12,757 nt of DNA from an archaeon (GTDB taxonomy: Archaea > Iainarchaeota > Iainarchaeia > CSSED10-239): NCBI GenBank assembly GCA_029563035.1, contig JAKQTP010000150.1, forward strand, positions 1 to 12,757, given 5' to 3'. The first letter of the stretch is position 1. Each line of letters begins with the position of its first letter. A model generated the notes under the pieces. It saw only the letters and a program-made list of their open reading frames with translations, did no database searches and was not told the DNA's origin. Position numbers and translations under genes: made by a program. Of this stretch, positions 1 to 6,400 are shown in pieces.

Positions 1-1
1 T

Positions 2-154
2 AATTTTGATAATAAAGTTTATTCTGTTAAAAAGGGCGAAAGACTAGCACAAATTGTTTTTGCCAAAGTTTCATATGCTAATTTTATAGAAGTAGATGAA
101 CTTGACGAAACAGACAGAGGTGAAGGTGGCTTTGGCTCAACAGGTAAAAATTAA
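2..154 (+). CDS. dut: dUTPase (dUTP pyrophosphatase), C-terminal fragment
   Basis: The first 50 codons are the end of a trimeric dUTPase, which hydrolyses dUTP to dUMP and PPi, keeping uracil out of phage DNA and feeding dTMP synthesis. The gene begins upstream of the window. The fragment shows motif IV (GERLAQIVF, near residue 17) and the glycine-rich C-terminal motif V (RGEGGFGSTG) that closes over the active site, followed by K-N and a TAA stop. Spacing and the short tail after motif V are normal for the family. Its last codons overlap the start of the next gene, a resolvase, in another frame, which suggests translational coupling in one operon. The family call is secure; only the N-terminal part is unseen. 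Confidence 0.9.
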   Translation, partial: NFDNKVYSVKKGERLAQIVFAKVSYANFIEVDELDETDRGEGGFGSTGKN

Positions 155-420
155 AGAATTAAGTGAGTACGGATTTAAGTTATTAAGTTCGTACAAAAAC
201 CTAGATACTGAAATAAAATTATCTTGTAAGAATAACCATGAATTTACGATTACACTTAAAGAATTTAGAAAATCTTTAAAATGCCCTATTTGTAAGCAAA
301 CGGAAAGTCATAAAACACTTGCATTAGATAATGCAACAAATATAACTGGATATGCCATTATACAAGATGGAAAATTACTTGACTATGGGTTAATTAAATC
401 AAAAGGTAACAAACTGTTTT
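126..420 (+). CDS. RuvC-family Holliday junction resolvase with N-terminal zinc ribbon, exon 1
   Basis: This is the 5' exon of a phage resolvase that would cut branched DNA during replication or packaging. From a GTG at 126 the product has a probable zinc ribbon (C34-x3-H38 ... C53-x2-C56). The first RNase H-like strand follows, with the catalytic Asp (D68) in LALDNATNITGYAI, then DGKLLDYGLI. The frame reaches a stop at 420-422, far short of a full resolvase, exactly where an IStron begins. The remaining catalytic residues lie in exon 2, in the same frame modulo 3. GTG 126 is preferred because GAGG (117-120) lies 5 nt upstream. ATG 96 is possible but has a poor ribosome site and would overlap the conserved end of the dUTPase by 59 nt; TTG 132 is also possible. 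The exact 3' edge of the exon is inferred from the reading frame and a candidate P1 pairing. Confidence 0.78.
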
Positions 421-860
421 AAATAACTTATAAAAAGTTATAAATATAAACAGTCAGCCTCACATATTCAGTAATGAGTGTGTGCTTCAGGTTTATTGCA
501 GGTAATGGGTAAGAGCCTTACACCAAAGCGGATAGCGAAAGCTAAAACGTAAAGGTACGAAAGTAGAAAAAACGTAAGGATGGACTATGCTGAAATAAAA
601 GCCTATTTGTCATAGGTGCTAAAGTCTACAAACAATCCCTGTTCATGCAGCCACTTCCCTTAACGTAAAGTCGATGGGAAAGGTTCAACGACTATCTCCT
701 TGTGGGAGAGTAAAACCGTAAGTTAATGACGGAAGAAAAATCTGACTCCTTATATAAATATATAAGGATGAACAAATAGTCTACGCACGTCTTGAAAGAG
801 AGTGACTATTAGCGTGAGCGAAATAGTGTTTATAGGTTGCGACTATAAGCAAATATATAG
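413..860 (+). ncRNA. Group I self-splicing intron core (probably subgroup IA)
   Basis: Visible elements appear in the order expected for a group IA ribozyme. P1 is exon ACTGTTT (413-419) with intron AAACAGT (448-454). A TTCCC/GGGAA stem (655-659/676-680) fits P6. The conserved junction AGGTTCAACGACTA (681-694) leads into P7, GACTAT/ATAGTC (690-695/776-781). Between the P7 strands lie P7.1 (TCTCC/GGAGA, 695-709), P7.2 (CCGT/ACGG, 716-719/729-732) and P8 (CCTTATAT/ATATAAGG, 748-755/760-767). A short AGTC/GACT pairing (623-626/744-747) could be P3. P9-like hairpins follow at 805-827 and 831-847. The transcript should splice itself out of the resolvase mRNA using exogenous guanosine. P2, P4 and P5 were not resolved by eye. 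Oddly, the candidate P1 lacks the usual U-G wobble at the splice site. Confidence 0.85.
423..441 (+). repeat. Left-end palindrome of the element
   Basis: ATAACTT (423-429) and AAGTTAT (435-441) form a perfect 7-bp hairpin with a 5-nt loop, directly next to the inferred 5' splice site. Subterminal hairpins like this are what Y1 transposases of the IS200/IS605 group recognise in single-stranded DNA. In RNA the same hairpin would sit inside the P1 loop. The segment AAGTTATAAA (435-444) recurs at 861-870, and AAGTTATAAA with its last base changed recurs inverted near 2297-2306. Confidence 0.6.
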
Positions 861-903
861 AAGTTATAAAAATTATTCAATAAGAATTTATAAAAATCTA
901 TAC
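861..903 (+). repeat. Left arm of a 43-bp inverted repeat flanking tnpB
   Basis: This AT-rich stretch starts AAGTTATAAAAA and ends AAAAATCTATAC. It matches the reverse complement of 2261-2306 almost throughout, with a few inserted bases, one C/T difference and a 2-base difference near the end. It begins right after the last ribozyme hairpin, and the tnpB promoter follows it. It is either a terminal repeat of a tnpB element that invaded a plain intron, or an RNA-level closing stem; the two are not exclusive. Confidence 0.8.
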
Positions 904-940
904 TAATAATAACGTGATGAATTATTATTAATCAAAACAC

Positions 941-969
941 TTGACATTTATTAAATTATGTGATATAAT
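941..969 (+). promoter_or_regulatory. Consensus sigma-A promoter for tnpB
   Basis: TTGACA (941-946) and TATAAT (964-969) are both perfect consensus hexamers separated by the ideal 17 nt. Initiation near 975-977 would give a very short leader that begins at the Shine-Dalgarno site AAGGAGGTG (976-984), 5 nt before the ATG. tnpB is therefore expected to be transcribed independently of the resolvase pre-mRNA, giving an RNA without the 5' half of the ribozyme, which cannot splice. Confidence 0.88.
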
Positions 970-989
970 AAAAATAAGGAGGTGAAAAT

Positions 990-2135
990 ATGATAAAAGG
1001 CTTTAAAACTATGATTTATCCAAATAAAGAACAATCTGAAAAAATAATTAAATTTTGTAATGCCGCCAGATTTAGTTATAACTGGGCGATTGCATTGGAA
1101 GAAGAAAATTATAAAAATGGAAATAAGTTTATATCTGCTTATGATTTAACCAAAAGATTTACCCAATTTAAAAAACAAGAAGGCAATGAATGGTTAAAAG
1201 AAATTTCTGGTAGAGCACTAAAGATTGCTATAATGAATGCTGGAAGTTCTTATGAAAATTTCTTTAAGGGTAGAGCAAAACATCCTAAATTTAAATCTAA
1301 AAAGAATAGTAAAATGAGTTGTGCGACACACGAGGGAACAACAGTTATCGAAAGAAAACAAATTAGATGTGAAAAATTAGGATGGATTAAATCACATAAA
1401 CACAATATTCCTATTGGTGAAAATATTAAATATTATAATCCTAAATTATCTTATGATGGTGTTGATTTTTGGTTTAGTGTATCTGTTGAAATTCAAGACA
1501 ATAATATAGACAATAATAAACCAATAACTGAACCCATAGGAATAGACTTAGGAATAAAAACACTAGCTACTTGTTCTAATAATATTATTTGTAAAAAACC
1601 AAATATTAAAAAAACAAAAAAGAAATTAAAAAGACTTCAAAAAAAAGCTAGTAGACATTATCAAAAAATGTTAGATGAAAGCAAGAGAACGAAAACCAAG
1701 TTCAATAAATTGTATAAGTCTAAAAACTTAATTAAGCTTGAAAAACAAATTAAAAAACAACATATAAAAATAAAAAATATGTTGACTACTAATATTCATA
1801 TGTTTACAAAATCTTTAATAAATCTAAATCCACAAGCAATAGTTATTGAAGATTTAAATGTAAGCGGAATGATGAAAAATAGACATCTTTCCAAAGCAGT
1901 GCAAGAAGCAAAATTTTATGAAATTCGTAGACAATTAGAATATAAATGTAATTGGTATGGAATTAATTTAATAGTTGCTGATAGATGGTATGCTAGTAGT
2001 AAAATTTGTAGTTGCTGTGGCAACAAAAAACAAAAATTAAGTTTAAGTGAAAGAACTTATGTTTGTGAAAATTGTGGCTGTGTTATCGACCGTGATTTAA
2101 ATGCAAGCATAAACTTAAAAAACTTAGCTGTGTAA
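990..2135 (+). CDS. tnpB: TnpB, RNA-guided DNA nuclease of an IS200/IS605-type element
   Basis: A full-length TnpB (381 aa) of the family ancestral to Cas12. Such proteins bind an omega RNA made from the transposon right end and cut DNA that matches the flanking guide next to a TAM. The N-terminal wedge/REC region carries the usual opening with F-S-Y-N-W near residue 28. All RuvC residues are present: D186 in GIDLGIKTLA, E287 in IVIEDLNVSG, and D367/D369 in VIDRDLNASINL. The zinc finger is complete (C340-x2-C343 and C359-x2-C362). A basic Lys-rich stretch spans 203-262. The start is fixed by AAGGAGGTG 5 nt upstream and the perfect promoter. No frameshift or missing key residue is seen, so the nuclease should be active. 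No tnpA partner is present. It lies entirely inside the group I intron and would normally be looped out by the flanking inverted repeat. Confidence 0.95.
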   Translation: MIKGFKTMIYPNKEQSEKIIKFCNAARFSYNWAIALEEENYKNGNKFISAYDLTKRFTQFKKQEGNEWLKEISGRALKIAIMNAGSSYENFFKGRAKHPKFKSKKNSKMSCATHEGTTVIERKQIRCEKLGWIKSHKHNIPIGENIKYYNPKLSYDGVDFWFSVSVEIQDNNIDNNKPITEPIGIDLGIKTLATCSNNIICKKPNIKKTKKKLKRLQKKASRHYQKMLDESKRTKTKFNKLYKSKNLIKLEKQIKKQHIKIKNMLTTNIHMFTKSLINLNPQAIVIEDLNVSGMMKNRHLSKAVQEAKFYEIRRQLEYKCNWYGINLIVADRWYASSKICSCCGNKKQKLSLSERTYVCENCGCVIDRDLNASINLKNLAV

Positions 2136-2316
2136 CTTAACTACACACTTAGTAGTACTCAAACCGTATTGAGGATGAAGGCTTTGGAGTGGCACATCAA
2201 ATTGGAGTAGTATTTATATACAAAACAAGCCACGATGAATTAGCAAGTATAAAGTTAATAGTAGATTTTTATAAGTTCTTATTGAATTTATAAGTTTTTA
2301 TAACTTTTATATTACG
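2136..2316 (+). ncRNA. Probable omega RNA (reRNA) scaffold at the element right end
   Basis: The roughly 180 non-coding bases after tnpB hold structured, less AT-biased sequence typical of TnpB guide-RNA scaffolds. There is a CTCAA/TTGAG hairpin (2158-2162/2169-2173) followed by GATGAAGG, and a longer-range GGCTT/AAGCC pairing (2180-2184/2227-2231). Known omega RNAs begin in the tnpB 3' end and run through the right end, with the guide taken from the flank. Here the guide would be the start of resolvase exon 2 (GTAAAGATAGTG...). The RNA 3' end overlaps the intron 3' splice site, so a given transcript can either splice or provide an omega RNA. The 5' boundary and exact junction are not determined. 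Confidence 0.6.
2261..2306 (-). repeat. Right arm of the inverted repeat flanking tnpB
   Basis: Reverse complement of 861-903 with small gaps (shared blocks AAGTTATAAAAA, TTCAATAAGAA, TTATAAAAATCTA). It ends about 10 nt before the inferred 3' splice site and contains the small right-end hairpin AAGTT-TTTAT-AACTT (2292-2306). Pairing of both arms in a transcript would close a loop of about 1.36 kb containing tnpB and most of the omega RNA. Confidence 0.8.
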
Positions 2317-2723
2317 GTAAAGATAGTGTAGAAAGAATTTGTGATATGACAGATAAAATAATGCAATTAATAGAAACAACACAACCAAACTTTGTAATAC
2401 TTGAGGATATTTTTATATCTGCAAAAGACTATAAAAATACTGAAACATTTAAAAAGCTATCAAGGCTACAAGGTTCTTTATTGTACAAACTGCACAAAAA
2501 TAAAAATATATTCCATTTTGTTTATCCAAGCTTTTGGCGTGGAATACTTAAAATAAACGGTAAAGATAGACAAGATAGCAAATTATTAGCACAAAAAGCC
2601 GTATATAAAAATTTCGGCATAAATGTGACAGAAGATGAGGCTGACGCTATTTGTATTGCTTTTTGTTCTGAAGAAATTAGACAAGAGGAAAAAGAGGTGA
2701 AAACAACAGAATGGATTATATAA
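2317..2723 (+). CDS. RuvC-family Holliday junction resolvase, exon 2
   Basis: The 3' exon completes the resolvase. It starts K-D-S-V-E-R-I, then carries the second catalytic acid in NFVILEDIF (E128 of the spliced product) and the closing pair in TEDEADAICIAF (D205, D208). A W-R pair in the conserved PSFWRGILK segment lies between them. With removal of 421-2316 the joined product is about 233 aa: a zinc ribbon of about 60 residues plus a normal-sized RuvC domain. Read alone, the frame has a stop at 2301-2303 and its first ATG is at 2346 without a good ribosome site, so it looks like an exon rather than an independent gene. The exact first base is uncertain (2310-2317 all keep the frame with matching 5' sites). 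Its 3' end overlaps the next gene by 13 nt, in keeping with an operon. Confidence 0.78.
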
Positions 2724-3481
2724 TCTATGAAATTGGTGCAAAAATACCAGTTGGGTTAAATTTAGGATATAAACACATTGGTGTACAAACTTTTGAAGAT
2801 TATACAACAGCAATGCGTGGATATTTTAATGATTATGATAGAAATTATGTCAATCATGATAAAAATTACAAGATGGCTAATATTGGAATTATCCACTCAA
2901 AACCCAAAAAAGATATTCAATTAAATAATTTCAATTTGATAATTTCTAACATACCTCTAAATAAGCTAGAAAGTAAAAAAATAACTATAAACTTAAAAGA
3001 TTATGGTATTCCAATAGATAGAATAATAACGCTATACATATATTCAGATGTAGAATTTGAACTAAAAAAAGAGCCAAGCACTTCAATAAAAGAGCATCTT
3101 GAAAATATAATAGATGATGGTTCACATTGGTTTGTTAGAAAGTGGCTTTATGAAAAAGATAAAACGGGTAAATATGCCTTTTTATCTGATATAGACAAAG
3201 GTAGAATACACTCTATAGATGGAGTTCTTTATCAAATAGATGAAGATACAAAAGTCCAACAACGAGATGAAAAATTCAGACTATTAATGCCACAAGAGCT
3301 GGCTAGTATGTATGGATACTCTTACTTAGAGTATAGAAAATTAATAACACCTTATTTAAAAAGGTCAAAAGTAAAAACATTGGATAACAAGTTCATTTTT
3401 AATTTGTTTAATACAGCAGTGCCAAAAAAAATTGCTAGTTCCATAATATCCTCCTATATAGATAAAAAGCACCAACTTTAA
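2711..3481 (+). CDS. Degenerate DNA cytosine-5 methyltransferase-like protein (probably catalytically dead)
   Basis: A 256-aa protein that lines up by eye, in order, with C5-methyltransferase motifs. A motif I-like start runs from E7 to D30 (IGAKIPVGLNLGYKHIGV) without the FxGxGG loop. A motif IV-like strand FNLIISNIPLN (74-84) has P82-L83-N84 where P-C-Q is expected, so the catalytic Cys is missing. A motif VIII-like DYGIPIDR (97-104) follows. A recognition-domain-like stretch contains GRIHSIDGVLYQID (164-177). Motif IX is RLLMPQELASMYGY (190-203), and motif X-like is FNTAVPKKIASSI (233-245). The ENV motif VI is absent, and the span from motif IV to VIII is about 13 residues, far too short. 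It may be a DNA-binding accessory or decoy. The start overlaps the resolvase end by 13 nt; a weak AGAGGTG lies 11 nt upstream. The homology is inference, not a search result; the safe label is phage hypothetical protein. Confidence 0.6.
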   Translation: MDYIIYEIGAKIPVGLNLGYKHIGVQTFEDYTTAMRGYFNDYDRNYVNHDKNYKMANIGIIHSKPKKDIQLNNFNLIISNIPLNKLESKKITINLKDYGIPIDRIITLYIYSDVEFELKKEPSTSIKEHLENIIDDGSHWFVRKWLYEKDKTGKYAFLSDIDKGRIHSIDGVLYQIDEDTKVQQRDEKFRLLMPQELASMYGYSYLEYRKLITPYLKRSKVKTLDNKFIFNLFNTAVPKKIASSIISSYIDKKHQL

Positions 3482-3498
3482 TTAGTTGGTGCTTTTTT
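3464..3498. terminator. Bidirectional intrinsic terminator between convergent operons
   Basis: A 14-bp perfect stem, AAAAAGCACCAACT (3464-3477) with AGTTGGTGCTTTTT (3484-3497), and a 6-nt loop TTAATT. A U-run follows on the plus strand (3493-3498), and one forms on the minus strand from 3468-3464. It lies at the 3' end of the methyltransferase-like gene, whose last codons form the left arm and whose TAA (3479-3481) overlaps the loop, and immediately downstream of the Tal stop on the other strand for rightward transcripts. It should terminate both operons. Confidence 0.9.
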
Positions 3499-3499
3499 A

Positions 3500-6400
3500 T
3501 TATCTAAAGAAGTAATGCGTAAAACCATTAATATCTTGCTTACCGATATATGTTGACCACTTTAAGAAGTCCAAGTAGTTACTATAACCACTACAGAAAA
3601 ATAGTGCATTATTAAAAGGTTGAACTGATGCTGTAACAATATTATTAAATACGTTATTTATAATGGTTTGTATATTCGGCTCTACTGCTAGAATAGAACT
3701 CCAAGTTGTATAATCATGTAAGTGCCCTATTGTTGTAAATTGATTAGGTTGTGTAAGAACATCATAAATATTATTAGGGAATTTATTAGATAGAACTCTA
3801 TTACGTATAACAACCGCAACTGCTTCCATTCCTTTATCACCAAGCACTTGAGCCTCGGCTAGAACAATATTTGCTACTAAAAGTAAATCATCACTAGTAG
3901 ATGGAACTTCTTGAGGAATTACCGCATTATAAGGTATTGGGTTTAAATAGGTAAGAGTTGTAAAGCCTTGCCCTTGATAATACAAAACGCCAGTTGAACC
4001 ACTTACCGAAGAAGGACTTCTTAGTTCTAAATGTAAATGTGAGCCTGTTGATGCACCTGAACTACCCACTTGTCCTATATATTGCCCTTTTCTAACCACA
4101 TCACCTACTTTTATAGGTTGTTTGCCCGTATTTTGATAATGTGCTAAATGTGCATATCTCGCCATAACTTTTCCAAAAAGAGGATGGTTAAATTGGATTT
4201 CTATTCTATTCCCCCAACCACCACCATCTCTATTGTTTACGTTATTATGATTATCATCTAGCGTACAATAGTTTACCAAAGTTACTGTTGCATTATCAAC
4301 TGCAAATAAACTTGCACCATAAGGAGCAGTAAAATCAACTGCGTCACCATGTCCTGCATATGTAAATGAATTGTTTTTTTGCTCTGTTACCCAAGAAAAG
4401 AAGTTTCCATCTGTTGTTTTATCAACAATATAACTTCCCTCTAATAGATTTTGCCCACCAAAAGAAACGATTGTACCTTCTTCTGTTGTTGGTTTTCCTG
4501 CCAATTTTAAGTTAACAGCAGTTGGGTCGGATAAATATTTTTTTACCATTTCATAGACGGCAAAGCCAATACTTTTTAGATGAGTTTGACTTAATCTATC
4601 AGCTAAAGGAACGCCCAATATTGCCTGACTGGTAAAAGTATCTAAAAATGTTTTATCATCCCCCACAAAATCTGCTCCGTTATAGGTTATGTTTTTGTCT
4701 CTTTGGACTTTAACATTATTATAGTCAATTAACTTATGCCCATGAAAAATAGTTGTTCCTGCCATTAATTTCTTTTCTAAGTTGGCTTGAACATCTGAGA
4801 TTTCTGTTCCTAGTTCTTGCTCTATTTTGTTAGTTATATTCATTTTTATCCAATCTTCTAATGTCATTTTTTCATTGGATGTTTTTAATTTGTCAAGTGT
4901 TAAGTAAACAAAACCATCTACATTTACTTGCAATGCGGAATTTTCTATCTTTATATTTTCTGATAATTGTTGAATATTGGTTTGGTCTTTTTCATTATCT
5001 ATTAAAGTTCCACCTATATGTAAATTACCATCTTTTAATATTGTTAATAAGTTTTGTACTAATTCATTTTTTTGAACACCACAAACAAATAGCCTTGAGT
5101 TTTGATTTAATTGCCCATCTAAGTCGCCCATGTTATTTAAATAAAGAGCAACAGCCGAATTGTTTTGTTCAGTTGCTATATTAACATTAAATGGTGCATT
5201 TGCATCACCAGTATATGGATTTTCTTCTTTGTTTAGAAAGAATTTGTTATCAATTCTATATAGATTTAAATCAAGTTTTGTATATTCATCTTGTACAGTT
5301 CTTATATCATAACAAGTTGTATTTTGTGTACTTTGACTAGATATTGAAAAATAATTATTCGATTGAATATTTGTAATCTCATTTATAGATATAAATGGTA
5401 GGTCTGTATTAACTTTAAATGGAACTCTAGCCGTTTTGCTTAAAGTGTACCACTCAATATTAAATATGCTTGATAAGACTTCCGTTTCGCTATCTATTAT
5501 TTCATATGTTGCCACTTGTACATTGAGTTTTTCGGCGTTTGGACAATAATTATCATCTATAGCTTTTACTACCTTTTGTGCCGATAAAAGTGGTGTAAAT
5601 GTATAAACAGTTTTCATATCTTTTGTTGTTCCAGTCATTCCCGAATATTCTTGATATGTGACAAATGTTGAGTATATTCTATCTGATTCTAAATAATGTT
5701 CACTCCAATATTGAATATAGCTAATTGATGTAGATGGATAATTTAAATTGCAAAAATCTATTATAAATTGCTCAGTTGCTTGATTTACTTTTGGGGCAAA
5801 TAAATTAGTAGTTATTGTATATTGATTTAAATACTTCCACCATAAGTAGATAGTTGGGTCAAGTGCTGAATTTGCCACTTTATTTGTTATAAACATTTCG
5901 CCGACTAGTGACAATCTAGCAGAAAGGTTTTCTTGATTACTATCAAGTGATGAAGTATGTGTTTTAAAAATTGGTTGTCCTTTATCATTATATAAAAAGA
6001 AACCTACATCTTCTTGGATTGTATCTTTTTCTGTGTTTATATTACCATTTACACCATTAAAATCATAGCCAGCACGCAATCTTATCTTATTATTTTCAAC
6101 CAAAGATAAGCCTTTTTTATTAAATCTAGCAAAATCTTTTGCACCATTTTTAACTAAGTTTCCATTTAGAATAACTGGTTCTCTATAAGCAGTGATACCC
6201 CCTTTATCCCAACCAAAATATTCATAATTCTTATCATAAATTCTTACATTTGATACATCAAGATTGCCGATTTTTAAATGCCCAGCATCCGTTGCCTCAG
6301 GTGTAATAATAGTTTTCCATGTATTACCATTATCATCAGATACACTAAGTCCACTTGCATCAACTTTTATTCTTTGATTTTGATTATCTTGTGGAGTTAC

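Larger units (their letters stand above)
421..2316 (+). mobile_element. IStron: group I intron fused to a TnpB transposon, inserted in the resolvase gene
   Basis: The insert between the two resolvase exons combines a group I ribozyme (5' part), a tnpB gene with its own promoter, and a likely omega RNA at the right end. There is no TnpA (Y1 or serine) transposase, so movement would need one supplied in trans. Small palindromes of the IS200/IS605 style lie just inside both ends: 423-441 on the left (7-bp stem) and 2292-2306 on the right (5-bp stem). Length is a multiple of three for the favoured ends (1896 nt), as needed to restore the exon frame. The family is known from Clostridia (CdISt1-type elements). 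The exact ends are inferred: U420 as last exon base and G2316 as terminal intron G fit group I rules, but shifts of a few bases are possible. Confidence 0.82.

Noticed and set aside
96..422. A 108-aa gene starting at ATG 96
   Set aside because: The first codons overlap the conserved dUTPase motif V in another frame and have a weak ribosome site, while GTG 126 has GAGG 5 nt upstream. The downstream stop is created by the insertion.
861..2310. Target-site duplication around the inverted repeat
   Set aside because: Only short AT-rich matches are present on either side, indistinguishable from chance in this base composition.
2346..2723. A separate 125-aa gene starting at ATG 2346
   Set aside because: It is the C-terminal half of the resolvase without its first catalytic residue, has no convincing ribosome site, and its homologous sequence extends upstream to about 2317; it is better read as an exon.
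2586..2813. Minus-strand open frame of 75 codons
   Set aside because: It lies antisense to the resolvase and methyltransferase-like genes, with low-complexity Phe/Leu composition typical of the complement of AT-rich coding sequence.
3464..3497. The 14-bp repeat as an attachment site or a mobile-element end
   Set aside because: Its position between convergent stops and the flanking T-runs on both strands fit an intrinsic terminator.
4861..5184. Plus-strand open frames inside Tal and Dit (also near 6552, 6959, 10033, 10115 and 11807)
   Set aside because: All are antisense shadows of long, well-supported minus-strand genes; none has a recognised motif.
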